Source: Alkalicoccobacillus porphyridii
GTDB lineage: Bacteria > Bacillota > Bacilli > Bacillales > Bacillaceae_D
NCBI RefSeq assembly: GCF_007293315.1
Contig: NZ_VLXZ01000004.1
Coordinates: 248,001 to 312,000, forward strand
DNA: 64,000 nucleotides
Reading direction: 5' to 3'
Shown: in pieces, positions 53,354 to 62,855 of the stretch
How positions within the stretch are numbered: the stretch's first letter is position 1
Layout: each line of letters opens with the position of its first letter
Translations under genes and position numbers: made by a program
The notes under the pieces: model-generated
The model's database searches: none
Seen by the model: only the letters and a program-made list of their open reading frames with translations
Told to the model about the DNA's origin: nothing

Positions 53354-53885
53354 ACATGTTTGATTCTCTTAGTTCCTGCGCTTCCCTCATACGAACAGGC
53401 ACCGTATCTAATTCGCCTTCAAGGATTAAATCCCCAATTTCTCGTAATTCGTCGAAATACTCATCATGCTCAGGGTAGTAAGGCTCCGTTTGCATAACGA
53501 ATACATTTATATATCCATGCCAGAACCTATCTTGAATACCACTCTCATAGACTATAATCACTTCATCTTCCAATGCTTCAGCATCATCCATGATGAAAAC
53601 CGTCTCATCCTTAGCTAGAGCTAGAATGTCCGTTGTGTTATAAGATTCCCACGGTTCTCTTCCATCTAATTCAACTGTCCGTTCTGGTGCTTCTGGAGCT
53701 TCTTCTATTTCCTCTTCTGGTTCTTCCTTAGCTTCTTCTAGTGGCTCATTTACTTCCTCGTCTATCTGCTCACTATCTACAGCCATTGCAGCACTTACCT
53801 CCTCATTTTCAGAAGGTTCTTCATTTCCTTGCGAACATGCAACAAGAGCTACTGAGCAAGCTAACGTTATCATAATCTTCTTCAT
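53352..53885 (-). CDS. Prophage lipoprotein
   Basis: A 177-residue lipoprotein: lipobox LVAC (cysteine at residue 17), then a long Glu-rich linker (about 22-70), then a soluble domain (RTVELDGREPWESYNTTDILALAKDETVFIMDDAEALEDEVIIVYESG ...). The gene sits in the tail-lysis gap convergent with the plus-strand cargo gene. Phage lipoproteins on the cell surface can block entry of related phages; that is inference. AGGGGAG precedes the ATG. The terminator overlaps the stop. Confidence 0.75.
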   Translation of the reverse strand: MKKIMITLACSVALVACSQGNEEPSENEEVSAAMAVDSEQIDEEVNEPLEEAKEEPEEEIEEAPEAPERTVELDGREPWESYNTTDILALAKDETVFIMDDAEALEDEVIIVYESGIQDRFWHGYINVFVMQTEPYYPEHDEYFDELREIGDLILEGELDTVPVRMREAQELRESNM

Positions 53886-53962
53886 TAATATTCTCCCCTT
53901 GAATATAATACTTAAACTTTACCATGTAATACATAAGATAGGGGAGAAAAGTTGTGATTTGT

Positions 53963-54175
53963 TTATGTGTTTTCCAAATCGGAATAACCTAGTTCAGTTT
54001 CTTTTTTTACAGGCCTTACAAACTTAAACTCAATGCGAGAAAAAATATGATCTCCTAAAGCAATTGTATTAATATCATGATCGTTAATCTTATTGTTTAA
54101 TTCCTGAGCATTATACTCCTCAACCTCAACCTCGACTCTTTCCCCGCTATGCGTAACCACTTCTAGTATTGTCAT
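53963..54175 (-). CDS. Hypothetical prophage protein, 70 residues
   Basis: A small beta-rich protein (MTILEVVTHSGERVEVEVEEYNAQELNNKINDHDINTIALGDHIFSRIEFKFVRPV) abutting the tail spike gene's end by one base. Similar small proteins follow tail-spike genes in many Bacillus phages, function unknown. AGGAGG before its ATG lies in the end of the spike gene, so translation is coupled. Confidence 0.65.
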   Translation of the reverse strand: MTILEVVTHSGERVEVEVEEYNAQELNNKINDHDINTIALGDHIFSRIEFKFVRPVKKETELGYSDLENT

Positions 54176-56238
54176 TAATGGTTTCCTCCTATTCTTGATT
54201 GGATAAATAATCGGCTGATTACGTCCGCTGTGACTCTTCCTAATTCATTAGGTGTGATTGTTACCTCATGCCATGCTCCTCTTTGGATCCTTCCCCCACT
54301 ATCTGTTGATAGATAAGGGATTATGTTAATTTCAGAACCGCTTGTACTATTAATAGGTACTAAGTTACCGTCAACTCTTATCTGTACTGAGGATGGCCTG
54401 CGGTTAAACTCAAAAATACCATGCTCAATTTCATGAGTATGGTCAGGTAATTCTATTTCATGAGTGTGATCAGGTAATCTAACCTCATGTGAGTGCGCCG
54501 GGATATCTACGCTGTGAGTATGATTGGGTATATCAATCTCATGCGTATGGCTAGGTATATTGACTGTATGTGAATGGTTAGGCGTACTAAAATCATGAGT
54601 ATGCGCCGGCACTATAAATTCATGCGAGTGACTAGGGACATTTACGGTGTGGTTATGGTTAAGCTGTCCAGATACTTCAACAGAGTGAACGTGATCCATA
54701 TAAGGAGGGGTCCCGCCAAACGGCAACGGATCAGAACTAACTACGTAGAAACCCGGGTTAGAAAATCCGCTTGTTGTTGCTGCTCCTCCTCCGCTATTGG
54801 TAGAACGACTTGTGCCGCCTCCTGACGCTGTACTTGTGCTCGTTCCCCCACCGCTACTAGACGTTTGTTGACTACCTCCACCAGAACCTGATGATTTAAC
54901 AACTGAGCCTCCAGAAGAAGTTGAGCGGACTGTAGCCCCTCCTGACTCCGTAGCCTTAACGATAGCGCCACCTGCCTTAGTGGAATCAACTAAGGCCCCG
55001 CCTCCTTGAATAGCTCTAGAATAAGCTCTAAACGGATCAATTTGATAGCTGAGCATCATTGTATTCACGTTGACTAGATCGCTTGGCAGATAGAACCTGA
55101 TCTTTGCAGGGTTCTGAGGATCACAGTTATCAGCGTAGTTGTACGGCAGCATATTCGTAGAGCCTTGACTGTAGGTTTCCTCTGTCTTTTGTCTGCGGTC
55201 CCTGTCTGCGTTAGTTGTGGCGGTGTCATCTAGCTTATCGCCAATTTCAAGCGATACCTCGTGTGGTTTACCTGTTACATCAGGCTTCTTATAGTTCCTC
55301 ACTCGTACCTCAACACGTCCAAAATCCTCATCTATAATGGCAACAATCTTACCTACATCGAAGCGAGTCAGATCACCTAATGCCTTTAGTTCCACAACAT
55401 CAACTGAGTATGTGGTTTTAGGTCTGCTCAGTTCATCTAATTTGGCTAGAGAGGATTCATACATGGACTCGATATCCTCAAAGCGACGATCAACCCAGTG
55501 ATACTTAATGATGCCGTATTCTGCGACAGCTGCGGCGTTCTCTACGTACCGTCTACCTGTAGGATTGATCTTGGATATGTTCAACTGGTTAACACCCTCA
55601 CCGTAGCCGTATGGATATATGCGAGTAGCCATAGGGAGTGGATCAGACTCTTTCTCTATCCCCCTGACATTCTTCCCCCACCTAGCCTCACCGACTAGCT
55701 GAGTGCTCCCTCTCTCAAGGTTCAGCTTCCACGGAAATACAGTGGTGTCCCACGTCCACTGGAAGGGGTCTCTAAATGGTCTGGCTACAGATAGGATGGT
55801 AGGCAATAGATCCTCTTTCTCTACGCCATAATGAAAGTAGCGGGTAATCTCACACCTTCCTAGCTCCCACCGCTTCACCTCTTGATACTCAAGCATCCCT
55901 CTCAGTACAACCTCTGTACGAAGGTTCGTCCACTGCGCGTAGTCATCTATGCCATCGTCGTAGAGGCAGGCTAGAACGTGTTCACATTGATAGTCCACTT
56001 TACGGGCCTCTACACTTTTAAATGTACGTGCCGGCATGATACGGAACAGATCTACTCTCTTCTCACCATCGAATAGCTCAATGTAGTTAAAATGCTTGCA
56101 GTACTGATTCTTAGGGTCATCCAAGGGCAATGAAAAAGACGCCTTCCAAATTTCATTGAGAGGCGTCTCATATCCTATACTGTATGCATTTTTGAGGTGG
56201 GCGAGTAATCGCATGTTACGGTCATATACTTTTATCAA
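54175..56238 (-). CDS. Phage tail spike / minor structural protein with Gly-rich and HxH repeats
   Basis: A 687-residue tail protein. Residues ~1-340 form the conserved siphophage tail endopeptidase-like / ReqiPepy6-Gp37-type base (MIKVYDRNMRLLAHLKNAYSIGYETPLNEIWKASFSLPLDD). The C-terminal half is repeat-built: eight 10-residue units beginning GGA/GGG/GGS (about 410-492), then about ten HxH motifs, mostly 9 residues apart (HSHEFIVPA, HTHDFSTPN ...), then a small C-terminal domain. The TTG start follows AAAGGAGG. The HxH run is as in metal-stabilised trimeric tail fibres. Confidence 0.85.
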   Translation of the reverse strand: MIKVYDRNMRLLAHLKNAYSIGYETPLNEIWKASFSLPLDDPKNQYCKHFNYIELFDGEKRVDLFRIMPARTFKSVEARKVDYQCEHVLACLYDDGIDDYAQWTNLRTEVVLRGMLEYQEVKRWELGRCEITRYFHYGVEKEDLLPTILSVARPFRDPFQWTWDTTVFPWKLNLERGSTQLVGEARWGKNVRGIEKESDPLPMATRIYPYGYGEGVNQLNISKINPTGRRYVENAAAVAEYGIIKYHWVDRRFEDIESMYESSLAKLDELSRPKTTYSVDVVELKALGDLTRFDVGKIVAIIDEDFGRVEVRVRNYKKPDVTGKPHEVSLEIGDKLDDTATTNADRDRRQKTEETYSQGSTNMLPYNYADNCDPQNPAKIRFYLPSDLVNVNTMMLSYQIDPFRAYSRAIQGGGALVDSTKAGGAIVKATESGGATVRSTSSGGSVVKSSGSGGGSQQTSSSGGGTSTSTASGGGTSRSTNSGGGAATTSGFSNPGFYVVSSDPLPFGGTPPYMDHVHSVEVSGQLNHNHTVNVPSHSHEFIVPAHTHDFSTPNHSHTVNIPSHTHEIDIPNHTHSVDIPAHSHEVRLPDHTHEIELPDHTHEIEHGIFEFNRRPSSVQIRVDGNLVPINSTSGSEINIIPYLSTDSGGRIQRGAWHEVTITPNELGRVTADVISRLFIQSRIGGNH
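54419..54698 (-). repeat. 27-bp repeats encoding 9-residue HxH units
   Basis: In-frame repeats within the tail spike gene. The protein reads HVH, HNH, then eight HxH units, most exactly 9 residues apart and ending in a Pro-containing turn. Confidence 0.8.
54762..55004 (-). repeat. 30-bp repeats encoding 10-residue Gly/Ser/Thr units
   Basis: Eight in-frame units, each starting GGA, GGS or GGG and rich in Ser and Thr, in the tail spike gene. Confidence 0.8.
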
Positions 56239-56267
56239 AAATAATCCTCCTTTCCAACAAACACACT

Positions 56268-57857
56268 TTACTTTTGCAAGGTGTAAGGCATGAGAATATC
56301 TTTAAATACGCTCATATAATCTGCGGTAGATACATGGTCAGGATGAACATTATCGCCGCTCGTGCTCCATGCTGAGCTGTACTTTCTATCGTATTGATGT
56401 GCCGCTAAGTCAACAAAAGCACATTGGAAGTCTCGACACGCTTTTTGAATAACTGGACGAATATAGTTATGCCATTTTTCGGGTGTTCGACTGTTATTCT
56501 CGTTATTTGTGCTAACAGGTGTACAGATAATGATAGAAAGTTGATCGGCATTTCTATTGTAACTTGCGCCACTAGGAAATGTATGGTTCCTTCTAATTCT
56601 CCCGAGACCTTCTCTAAGTCGTTGTTCAAAACTCTGCACTCGTTGTGTAATAGTAGTCCCCGGAAAATAGTTTGTACCTCCATCGTTCAAACCATAACCC
56701 AACACTAATAAGTCGGGATTTGAAGCTATATCCCCGTCAAGATAATCAGCAAGCCAATCTCCCGTATGTCTACCCCCGAAACCTCGATTTAAAGATGTAA
56801 TTTTTTCGCTTTCATAGCCTCCAAGAGTCAATATCTTTTTCCCTAAATTGTTACGGTGATAGCTTACGTCACTTATTCCAGAGTTTGCAGTTGTCGAATC
56901 CCCTGCCCATGTCATGACAAGGTTCTCGTCTTCTGCAATTTTTTTATACCACCCGTATAGGTATTCGTGACCCCACACTTTACTTTGCGGATATTTCAAA
57001 ACATCTCTTGTTTTGTACTCCTTATCTCCATTAGGATGCTCTATGAACTCCACTATTGAGCTGTTTACATTCTCTTCAGTATTAAATTTAAGCTCAATAC
57101 CTTTTTTTTCTAGTATCATTACACGCTTGAATACATCCGAAGCCTTAAAAAGATTAAGTGATTGATCCATCTGCACTTTAAACTCTTGTGTAGACGGAAT
57201 GAACTCTAATGGATAGAGTTTGGTAAGGTTTTCGACAAAAGCAAAAGATATTTCCATCCTTTTCCCTGCCGAAGATCCTGAATATAAATGATCTATAACG
57301 ATACTCATCCCAATATTAGAAACAGGTTCCGTTATGGTTGCTTTAGCCAGAATATCGTATTCCACATTAGCGGATGGATTCTCTAACATATGATTTAAGA
57401 ATATCGTCCCGCTATTACCATTTCTAATGAGGATTCTAATGTTTGTTGCATCTCCATTTTCAACCTTAGCTTTCACTCTAAAAAAAATAATATCTCCAAC
57501 TGACGGATTCTGCGTAAGGTATGACCTAGTCCTTGCGAATACTCCACCAGTTCCTGTTGTGATTAATCTACCGTTATTCATAGACAATGTTGAATTATCA
57601 GCAATCCAATTCGTAACTCCTAATGGATGCGTCTTATTTTCAATATCATGAACAATGATATCTTTCGTTTGAGGTGTAAATTTCTTTTTATTTACCGATT
57701 CATCTTTTACTTCTACCCCTTCGGTCATAATTTTGACTAGCTGATCCTGTGCATCATCTGACTGAAGCTTAAGTGCATTTGTTAAGTCAATCGCCTTGTT
57801 TATCTTATCTGTTCCATCTTTTAATTTGTCTGTATCTTGAATTTTATTTAAAGGCAT
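56268..57857 (-). CDS. Phage tail protein with SGNH/GDSL hydrolase domain
   Basis: A 529-residue structural protein with a short coiled coil near the N terminus, a middle beta-sandwich (about 90-250), and an SGNH hydrolase domain (about 305-525). Block I is GDSTTANSG near residue 318, block III GYGLNDG near 386 with the conserved Asn, and block V DNVHPDH near 501 with the catalytic Asp and His. Such tail domains remove acetyl or acyl groups from surface glycans or teichoic acids. The ATG at 57857 has AAGGGAG upstream. Confidence 0.85.
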   Translation of the reverse strand: MPLNKIQDTDKLKDGTDKINKAIDLTNALKLQSDDAQDQLVKIMTEGVEVKDESVNKKKFTPQTKDIIVHDIENKTHPLGVTNWIADNSTLSMNNGRLITTGTGGVFARTRSYLTQNPSVGDIIFFRVKAKVENGDATNIRILIRNGNSGTIFLNHMLENPSANVEYDILAKATITEPVSNIGMSIVIDHLYSGSSAGKRMEISFAFVENLTKLYPLEFIPSTQEFKVQMDQSLNLFKASDVFKRVMILEKKGIELKFNTEENVNSSIVEFIEHPNGDKEYKTRDVLKYPQSKVWGHEYLYGWYKKIAEDENLVMTWAGDSTTANSGISDVSYHRNNLGKKILTLGGYESEKITSLNRGFGGRHTGDWLADYLDGDIASNPDLLVLGYGLNDGGTNYFPGTTITQRVQSFEQRLREGLGRIRRNHTFPSGASYNRNADQLSIIICTPVSTNNENNSRTPEKWHNYIRPVIQKACRDFQCAFVDLAAHQYDRKYSSAWSTSGDNVHPDHVSTADYMSVFKDILMPYTLQK

Positions 57858-57870
57858 CCCCTCAACTCCC

Positions 57871-58671
57871 TTACATGTATTTGTTCCTAATATCTGTGTA
57901 GAATGCAAAATTCATATTAGAACCACTTATCTCCAACCTGTTGACTCCCTCTACAAAAGCAAGGAAGTCGCCGCTCATCAAGTGCAAAGCATTTTCTCCG
58001 TTTCTTTCAACTGTATAATTAGATGTATCTATATTGAATGTCCCTGTTAAATTTGGTATCGTCAGGCTTTTACCATTAACAGAAAGTCGCACATTTTCAC
58101 CTGTTCCACTTAACCGTATTAACGGGGAGGAATTTAACCCGTCCACTGTATAATTTATGGTGGTGTTCTCTATAATCCGCTGCGCACTAACACCTAAATG
58201 TCCCATTAAAAACTGTGTATTTTCAAAAGTTATATCCATACTTCCCCACGTCACTTCATCCTGCTTAACGACTGCGTAAGAATGAGGGTCATACGCGATA
58301 AGAGGGAGCTCAAACCTTTTGAAACGGAATAATTCTTGCAAAGACATAGATCCGTGAAAGCGAACTTTATAGTATACATCAGGTTGTGTAAGAATGATCA
58401 GTTTTACTTCTTTCGGTCTACCAGTACCATCCAACAGCACTTTTTTCAATTTTTTTAACGTTAGGTAAGAATCCCTTCTAGTTTCTTGTTCGGTTTGGGA
58501 AATAGGTATATTGATTTCCCTTGGCTGAAAATCAGACCCAAAGTAATGGGCCCCGTGCATGCCGGGTATTGAAACAGTTACATCATTGGTTGAGGGGAGA
58601 GCAGGCTCAAGGAACTCTGCATGAATCCTCAAGCCTAACTCTTCGGCTGTATGACCATCTAAAGTAATCAA
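57871..58671 (-). CDS. Distal tail protein (Dit)
   Basis: A 266-residue Dit-family protein (phage tail Sipho_tail): MITLDGHTAEELGLRIHAEFLEPALP, GAHYFGSDFQPREINIPIS, and the second domain (INYTVDGLNSSPLIRLSGTGENVRLSVNG). Dit forms the hub between tail tube tip and receptor-binding parts. Its TTG start overlaps the tape measure stop (TTGA). It lies between the tape measure gene and the SGNH tail gene, the usual order. Confidence 0.92.
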   Translation of the reverse strand: MITLDGHTAEELGLRIHAEFLEPALPSTNDVTVSIPGMHGAHYFGSDFQPREINIPISQTEQETRRDSYLTLKKLKKVLLDGTGRPKEVKLIILTQPDVYYKVRFHGSMSLQELFRFKRFELPLIAYDPHSYAVVKQDEVTWGSMDITFENTQFLMGHLGVSAQRIIENTTINYTVDGLNSSPLIRLSGTGENVRLSVNGKSLTIPNLTGTFNIDTSNYTVERNGENALHLMSGDFLAFVEGVNRLEISGSNMNFAFYTDIRNKYM

Positions 58672-61600
58672 ATCCCCATCCCCCTCGCTTGCATAGCTTC
58701 ATATCTCTTTAGCTCTCTTGATAGCTTGGCAATGTCCTGATCGTCTCTTACTTCCATTCGTTGGATCACGATATCGCCATGCTCATACTTAGTTGACTGG
58801 TTAGTGACGTTGCTTGTCGTACTTCCTGACATGCCAAATAGTCCTCGGCTCATATTCGCCCCAAGGACTGCTTCTGGTGTTGCCATTCTCATACCACTCA
58901 CACCATCTGATATACCGTTAATCGCTTTGAATACTGAATCTTTGTGACGCTCAATCCCTACTGCTATCCCCTCTGGAATCCAGCGTCCTACATCATCTCG
59001 CATAAGATGAGATGGAGAATTGATTTTAAGAGCACTCTTCATGGTTGAGGCTACCTGATTGGCTATACCCCTCGCTGTGCTCATCACGCGCTCTTTCCCT
59101 GCGTTTAGACCATTGTTAAGACCTAGCATGGAATTCACGCCAACCTCTCTCAATTGAGACGGGAGGTTGTTAAAAGCGCTTCTGGTGCCACTCGCTGTCT
59201 GTTGAGCAGTAGCAATCTGCTGCCTAGCCCCATTCTGATAAACCTTAACGACACTCTCCATTGCTGTCCATGCAATCTGAGCCAGTTGCTGGGGTAGCGG
59301 GCGCATTGTTTGCAATTGAGCTTGGACTAGGTGACGCAATACGTCTAATTGCTGTCTGGATCCATTTTGTACGGTTTGGTTCATTTGGTTCATTGCTTGG
59401 ACCATTAGCTGGTTTAGTTGAACAGGCATTGTTCTATAAGCGTTGACCATGGCTTGTGACGATTGTTGCATGACTGATACCTGTTGCCTTGATCCTGCCT
59501 GAATAGCGCTAGTGTTCTGTGCCATGATTCGCTGTGTAAGTGGTATCAATGTACTCAAGACATTTTGTGCAGCTGATACACCAGCCTTATAATCATTGGC
59601 CATGCCATCAAACATGCCTTTACTGCTTTGAGCTACTTCTGCCACCATTTTCTCAACAGCTTGCATGACCTTGTCAGTTCCTTCACTGATTCCAAGAGCC
59701 AACCCTTCAGGTATAAACACACCCATACGTTTGAATACTCTGGATGGGCTGTTTACTTCAAGTGCTGCCTCAGCGGATGAAACTGCCTGATTTGCCATAT
59801 CATCTGTAGCATGCACCGGCTTATCTGTCCCATCTGCAATTCCTTCAGCTAAGCCCTCTGGAATGGCACCACCAATGGATTCAAAGTCAGAAGCGGCAAT
59901 TTGATCAGCTAGTGAGGTTTCAGCACCGGTTACGAGGTGGCCAATGGCATCCATGACTCCTGATTCTTCAATGCCTAGCGATGTACTCAATGCATCAGTT
60001 GCAGCATCCCCGCCTTTAGAGAATGCCTCACTTAGTCCTTGTAGCTCTGAGTCAGAAGCATTAACTAATTCGTTAACATGACCTGCAGAAGATGGACCTG
60101 CAGCTCTCAATGTTTCAAGTAAGCCTTCATCTACGCCACGTTCAGCAAGTTTAGCAATGTTATCAGCCCACTCACCCATTATCCGTTGGTTTTCTTTGAG
60201 GTTCTCGGTCATTTCGGCAATGGTTGTCTCTGATTCATCACTCAGGGTATTGAACATGTCCGTAGCGCTGTCTTTATAATCCTGCCACGTTGATTTCATG
60301 CTCTCTACAGTGGCTTGTTGACTCTCCGCTAGATCCTCGAACAAGATCCGTTGACGCTCTGTCCCTTTTTCTGTTGCATCTGCCACCGCTTCAATAGAAG
60401 CTGTTAGTTGTTGTTCTGTTTCCTCATACTGAGTACCAAGCGCTTGTTGACTCTCAATGAGGGAGTCGTGTTGAGTATCTAACTCCTCCATGGCATCTTT
60501 ATGCTCTCTTGCTTTTACGGACCCGTCTGCTAGCTTCTCGTTCCATTCCTCGCGCAATTCGTTGGTTTCTGCTAGTTGTTGTTCTACTTCGCTTTGCTCC
60601 CTCAGAATGTCCGTTAAACGCGACTGAGCTTCCTGCGCTTTTTCCTGCTCACTAAATAAGGCGATACGTGCGGCCATCTGTTCAGACGACATATTCAGTG
60701 CGTCAGCTTCCTCGCTATACTGGACGTTTAACCCTTCCATGGATCCGTTTAATTCCTCAACATAGGAAGCGAGTAAATCCTTCTCAGCAGCTGACTTGTT
60801 CTCTTTATTAGCTAAGTCCTCTACCTTGCTTGCTAATTCTTCTGTTGCATCCGCATTGGCTATGATTCTTGACTGATTCCGTTCGTAAGAAGACGTGGAG
60901 CCTTCTATGGAATCGTTCAATGCCTGTGTCTTTGATGCTAGAGCTTCATTGGCAGCGCCTAATCGCTCTCCCTCATCTGTAGCCTTATTAAACCAACCAA
61001 CTAAAGCTACTACAGCACCAACTAAAACACCTAATGCAGCAATAATCCATCCAATAGGACCAAGAGCGAATTTAATGGCTGCGTCTAGTACTCGCACCGC
61101 CACTGCCATGGCTGTTGTTGCCACAGTTGATGCGGTAATAGCTCCTGTCATTAACCCTGTAGCGATAAAAGCTACACCTTGGATAACGTTGTATGCTTTC
61201 AATCCCGTAGAGAGAATCGCCAACCCTGCTGTTTGAGCTTTTGTTGCAATTGTCATAACGGTAATAGTGCTAGCAAATGCCGTATTAATGGATGTAGTTG
61301 TTCCTGCTACAATGGCATATGCTTTCATGGCTACTGTTTTAGCAATGATTCCAGCGGTTACTACCCCAAGACTAATAGCTAAACCTGTGAATACTGGTGA
61401 TAGAGCAGAAACAATGGGCATTAGCGGTTGAATAGCTTCTTTCAAACCTACGATGTACGGTGTAGAACTTTCTATAGCCGAATTGATTATTTTAAAGGAA
61501 GCATTCACGATATTTTTCATACCGTCTATGTTTTCGGCTATACCGCTTCCTGTTACTTCTTCGGACAACGTATTAATAGCTGCAACACTATTAGCGACAC

Positions 61601-62855
61601 CACGAGAAACTGCTGTTTGTAAGTTTGAAAATGATGTAGCTACACCTAAGCTGTTCTCTCTTGCAAGATCGGCCATGATACCGGTACCGGTACCAACTTC
61701 AATTAACTTATCGTTAAACTGAGTAAGTGTAATTTCTCCTTCTTGCAAGGCTGTATACAATTGACCTTTAGCCGTTTTCCCTGCATAACCGAAACTCTCA
61801 GCTATCTTCACAAGTCCAACATCCATCGTTTCAGAAAGGGTATTCCATACATCCATTTCAAACTTACCTGTTTGTAGCGCTTTTAAGTATTGCTCGGTAC
61901 CTCGTTGAGCTTGTCCGGCACTTGACCCCGATCCTAATAAAGCGTTATTTAACGCAATAGCTGAATCAGTTGCTTCGTCCATATCACCAAACGATGTATA
62001 CATACGCTGAGCTGTGGAGGCAATTTCATTTAACTTGGTCGGCAACCCGTCTATTCCATCGGATAGATTACTCATAGCTTGCTCAGCTTCCTCAGAGGAA
62101 ACGCCAAGTGCTTCTAGTACTTTAGGAAACTGGTTTAATGTATCAAACCTTGTGATTGCATCATCTAATGAATTGCTGATTAATTTCCATGCAGCTGCAG
62201 CTACAGCAATAACCCCGAATGCCACGGCAAGCTTATTTGTAGATTTGGAGGCCTTCTCTGCGCCATCAGCCAATCCTTCCGTTGATTGTTTAGCACTATC
62301 AACGCCACCTGCAGCACCCCCAGCATCTTCACCCATGCCAGATACGCTGTCGCCCATGCCCTTGACGCTACCGAATGCATTCTCACTACTATCACCTAGA
62401 CCATCTACAGCACCGCCTATGCCTTTGACGCTCGACTCAGCACCTGCGCTACTATCAGCCAATCCATCTACAGCACCACCAGCGCCATCTACACCTTTGG
62501 TTGCATCAGCTCCGCTATCTCCTAATCCCTCAATCGCATCTCCTGCACCCTTGACGCTAGAGGAAGCGTTCTCGCTACTATCAGCAAGGCTATCTACAGC
62601 ACCCTCAGCACCTTTTAAGCCTTTGCCCGCCTGTTCGCCACTGTCGCCCATACCTTCGATTGCATCCCCAGCACCTTTGGCGCTTTGACCTGCTTCTGAG
62701 CTTTTATTTGATAGTCCACTTAAGCTATCCTCAGCAGATTTAATCCCTTTTCCTGAGTTTTCAGCAGAGGCTTTGAGGTTATCCAGCTCTTTGGCAGCAA
62801 TAGATATCTGTTTACCATCAACTTCTATCGTTATCTTTACTGTGCCATCGGCCAT
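58668..62855 (-). CDS. Phage tail tape measure protein
   Basis: A 1,395-residue TMP, the largest phage gene here. Residues 42-188 are seven 21-residue tandem units (see repeat entry). A conserved PhageMin_Tail core (VNALLGSGSSAGQAQRGTEQYLKALQTGKFEMDVWNTLSETMDVGLVKIAESFG) is around residues 300-380. Membrane-like hydrophobic segments lie at 480-625 (for genome injection). A long coiled coil is at 630-900, and the C terminus has LGLNNGLNAGKERVMSTARG and SPSHLMRDDVGRWIPEGI repeats. Its length sets tail length, roughly 200 nm by the usual residue ratio. Confidence 0.95.
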   Translation of the reverse strand: MADGTVKITIEVDGKQISIAAKELDNLKASAENSGKGIKSAEDSLSGLSNKSSEAGQSAKGAGDAIEGMGDSGEQAGKGLKGAEGAVDSLADSSENASSSVKGAGDAIEGLGDSGADATKGVDGAGGAVDGLADSSAGAESSVKGIGGAVDGLGDSSENAFGSVKGMGDSVSGMGEDAGGAAGGVDSAKQSTEGLADGAEKASKSTNKLAVAFGVIAVAAAAWKLISNSLDDAITRFDTLNQFPKVLEALGVSSEEAEQAMSNLSDGIDGLPTKLNEIASTAQRMYTSFGDMDEATDSAIALNNALLGSGSSAGQAQRGTEQYLKALQTGKFEMDVWNTLSETMDVGLVKIAESFGYAGKTAKGQLYTALQEGEITLTQFNDKLIEVGTGTGIMADLARENSLGVATSFSNLQTAVSRGVANSVAAINTLSEEVTGSGIAENIDGMKNIVNASFKIINSAIESSTPYIVGLKEAIQPLMPIVSALSPVFTGLAISLGVVTAGIIAKTVAMKAYAIVAGTTTSINTAFASTITVMTIATKAQTAGLAILSTGLKAYNVIQGVAFIATGLMTGAITASTVATTAMAVAVRVLDAAIKFALGPIGWIIAALGVLVGAVVALVGWFNKATDEGERLGAANEALASKTQALNDSIEGSTSSYERNQSRIIANADATEELASKVEDLANKENKSAAEKDLLASYVEELNGSMEGLNVQYSEEADALNMSSEQMAARIALFSEQEKAQEAQSRLTDILREQSEVEQQLAETNELREEWNEKLADGSVKAREHKDAMEELDTQHDSLIESQQALGTQYEETEQQLTASIEAVADATEKGTERQRILFEDLAESQQATVESMKSTWQDYKDSATDMFNTLSDESETTIAEMTENLKENQRIMGEWADNIAKLAERGVDEGLLETLRAAGPSSAGHVNELVNASDSELQGLSEAFSKGGDAATDALSTSLGIEESGVMDAIGHLVTGAETSLADQIAASDFESIGGAIPEGLAEGIADGTDKPVHATDDMANQAVSSAEAALEVNSPSRVFKRMGVFIPEGLALGISEGTDKVMQAVEKMVAEVAQSSKGMFDGMANDYKAGVSAAQNVLSTLIPLTQRIMAQNTSAIQAGSRQQVSVMQQSSQAMVNAYRTMPVQLNQLMVQAMNQMNQTVQNGSRQQLDVLRHLVQAQLQTMRPLPQQLAQIAWTAMESVVKVYQNGARQQIATAQQTASGTRSAFNNLPSQLREVGVNSMLGLNNGLNAGKERVMSTARGIANQVASTMKSALKINSPSHLMRDDVGRWIPEGIAVGIERHKDSVFKAINGISDGVSGMRMATPEAVLGANMSRGLFGMSGSTTSNVTNQSTKYEHGDIVIQRMEVRDDQDIAKLSRELKRYEAMQARGMGI
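62292..62732 (-). repeat. 63-bp tandem repeats in the tape measure gene (7 units)
   Basis: Residues 42-188 of the tape measure protein are seven in-frame 21-residue units, e.g. starting GDAIEGMGDSG, EGAVDSLADSS, GDAIEGLGDSG, GGAVDGLADSS. Odd and even units alternate, hinting at a 42-residue duplication. Confidence 0.85.
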
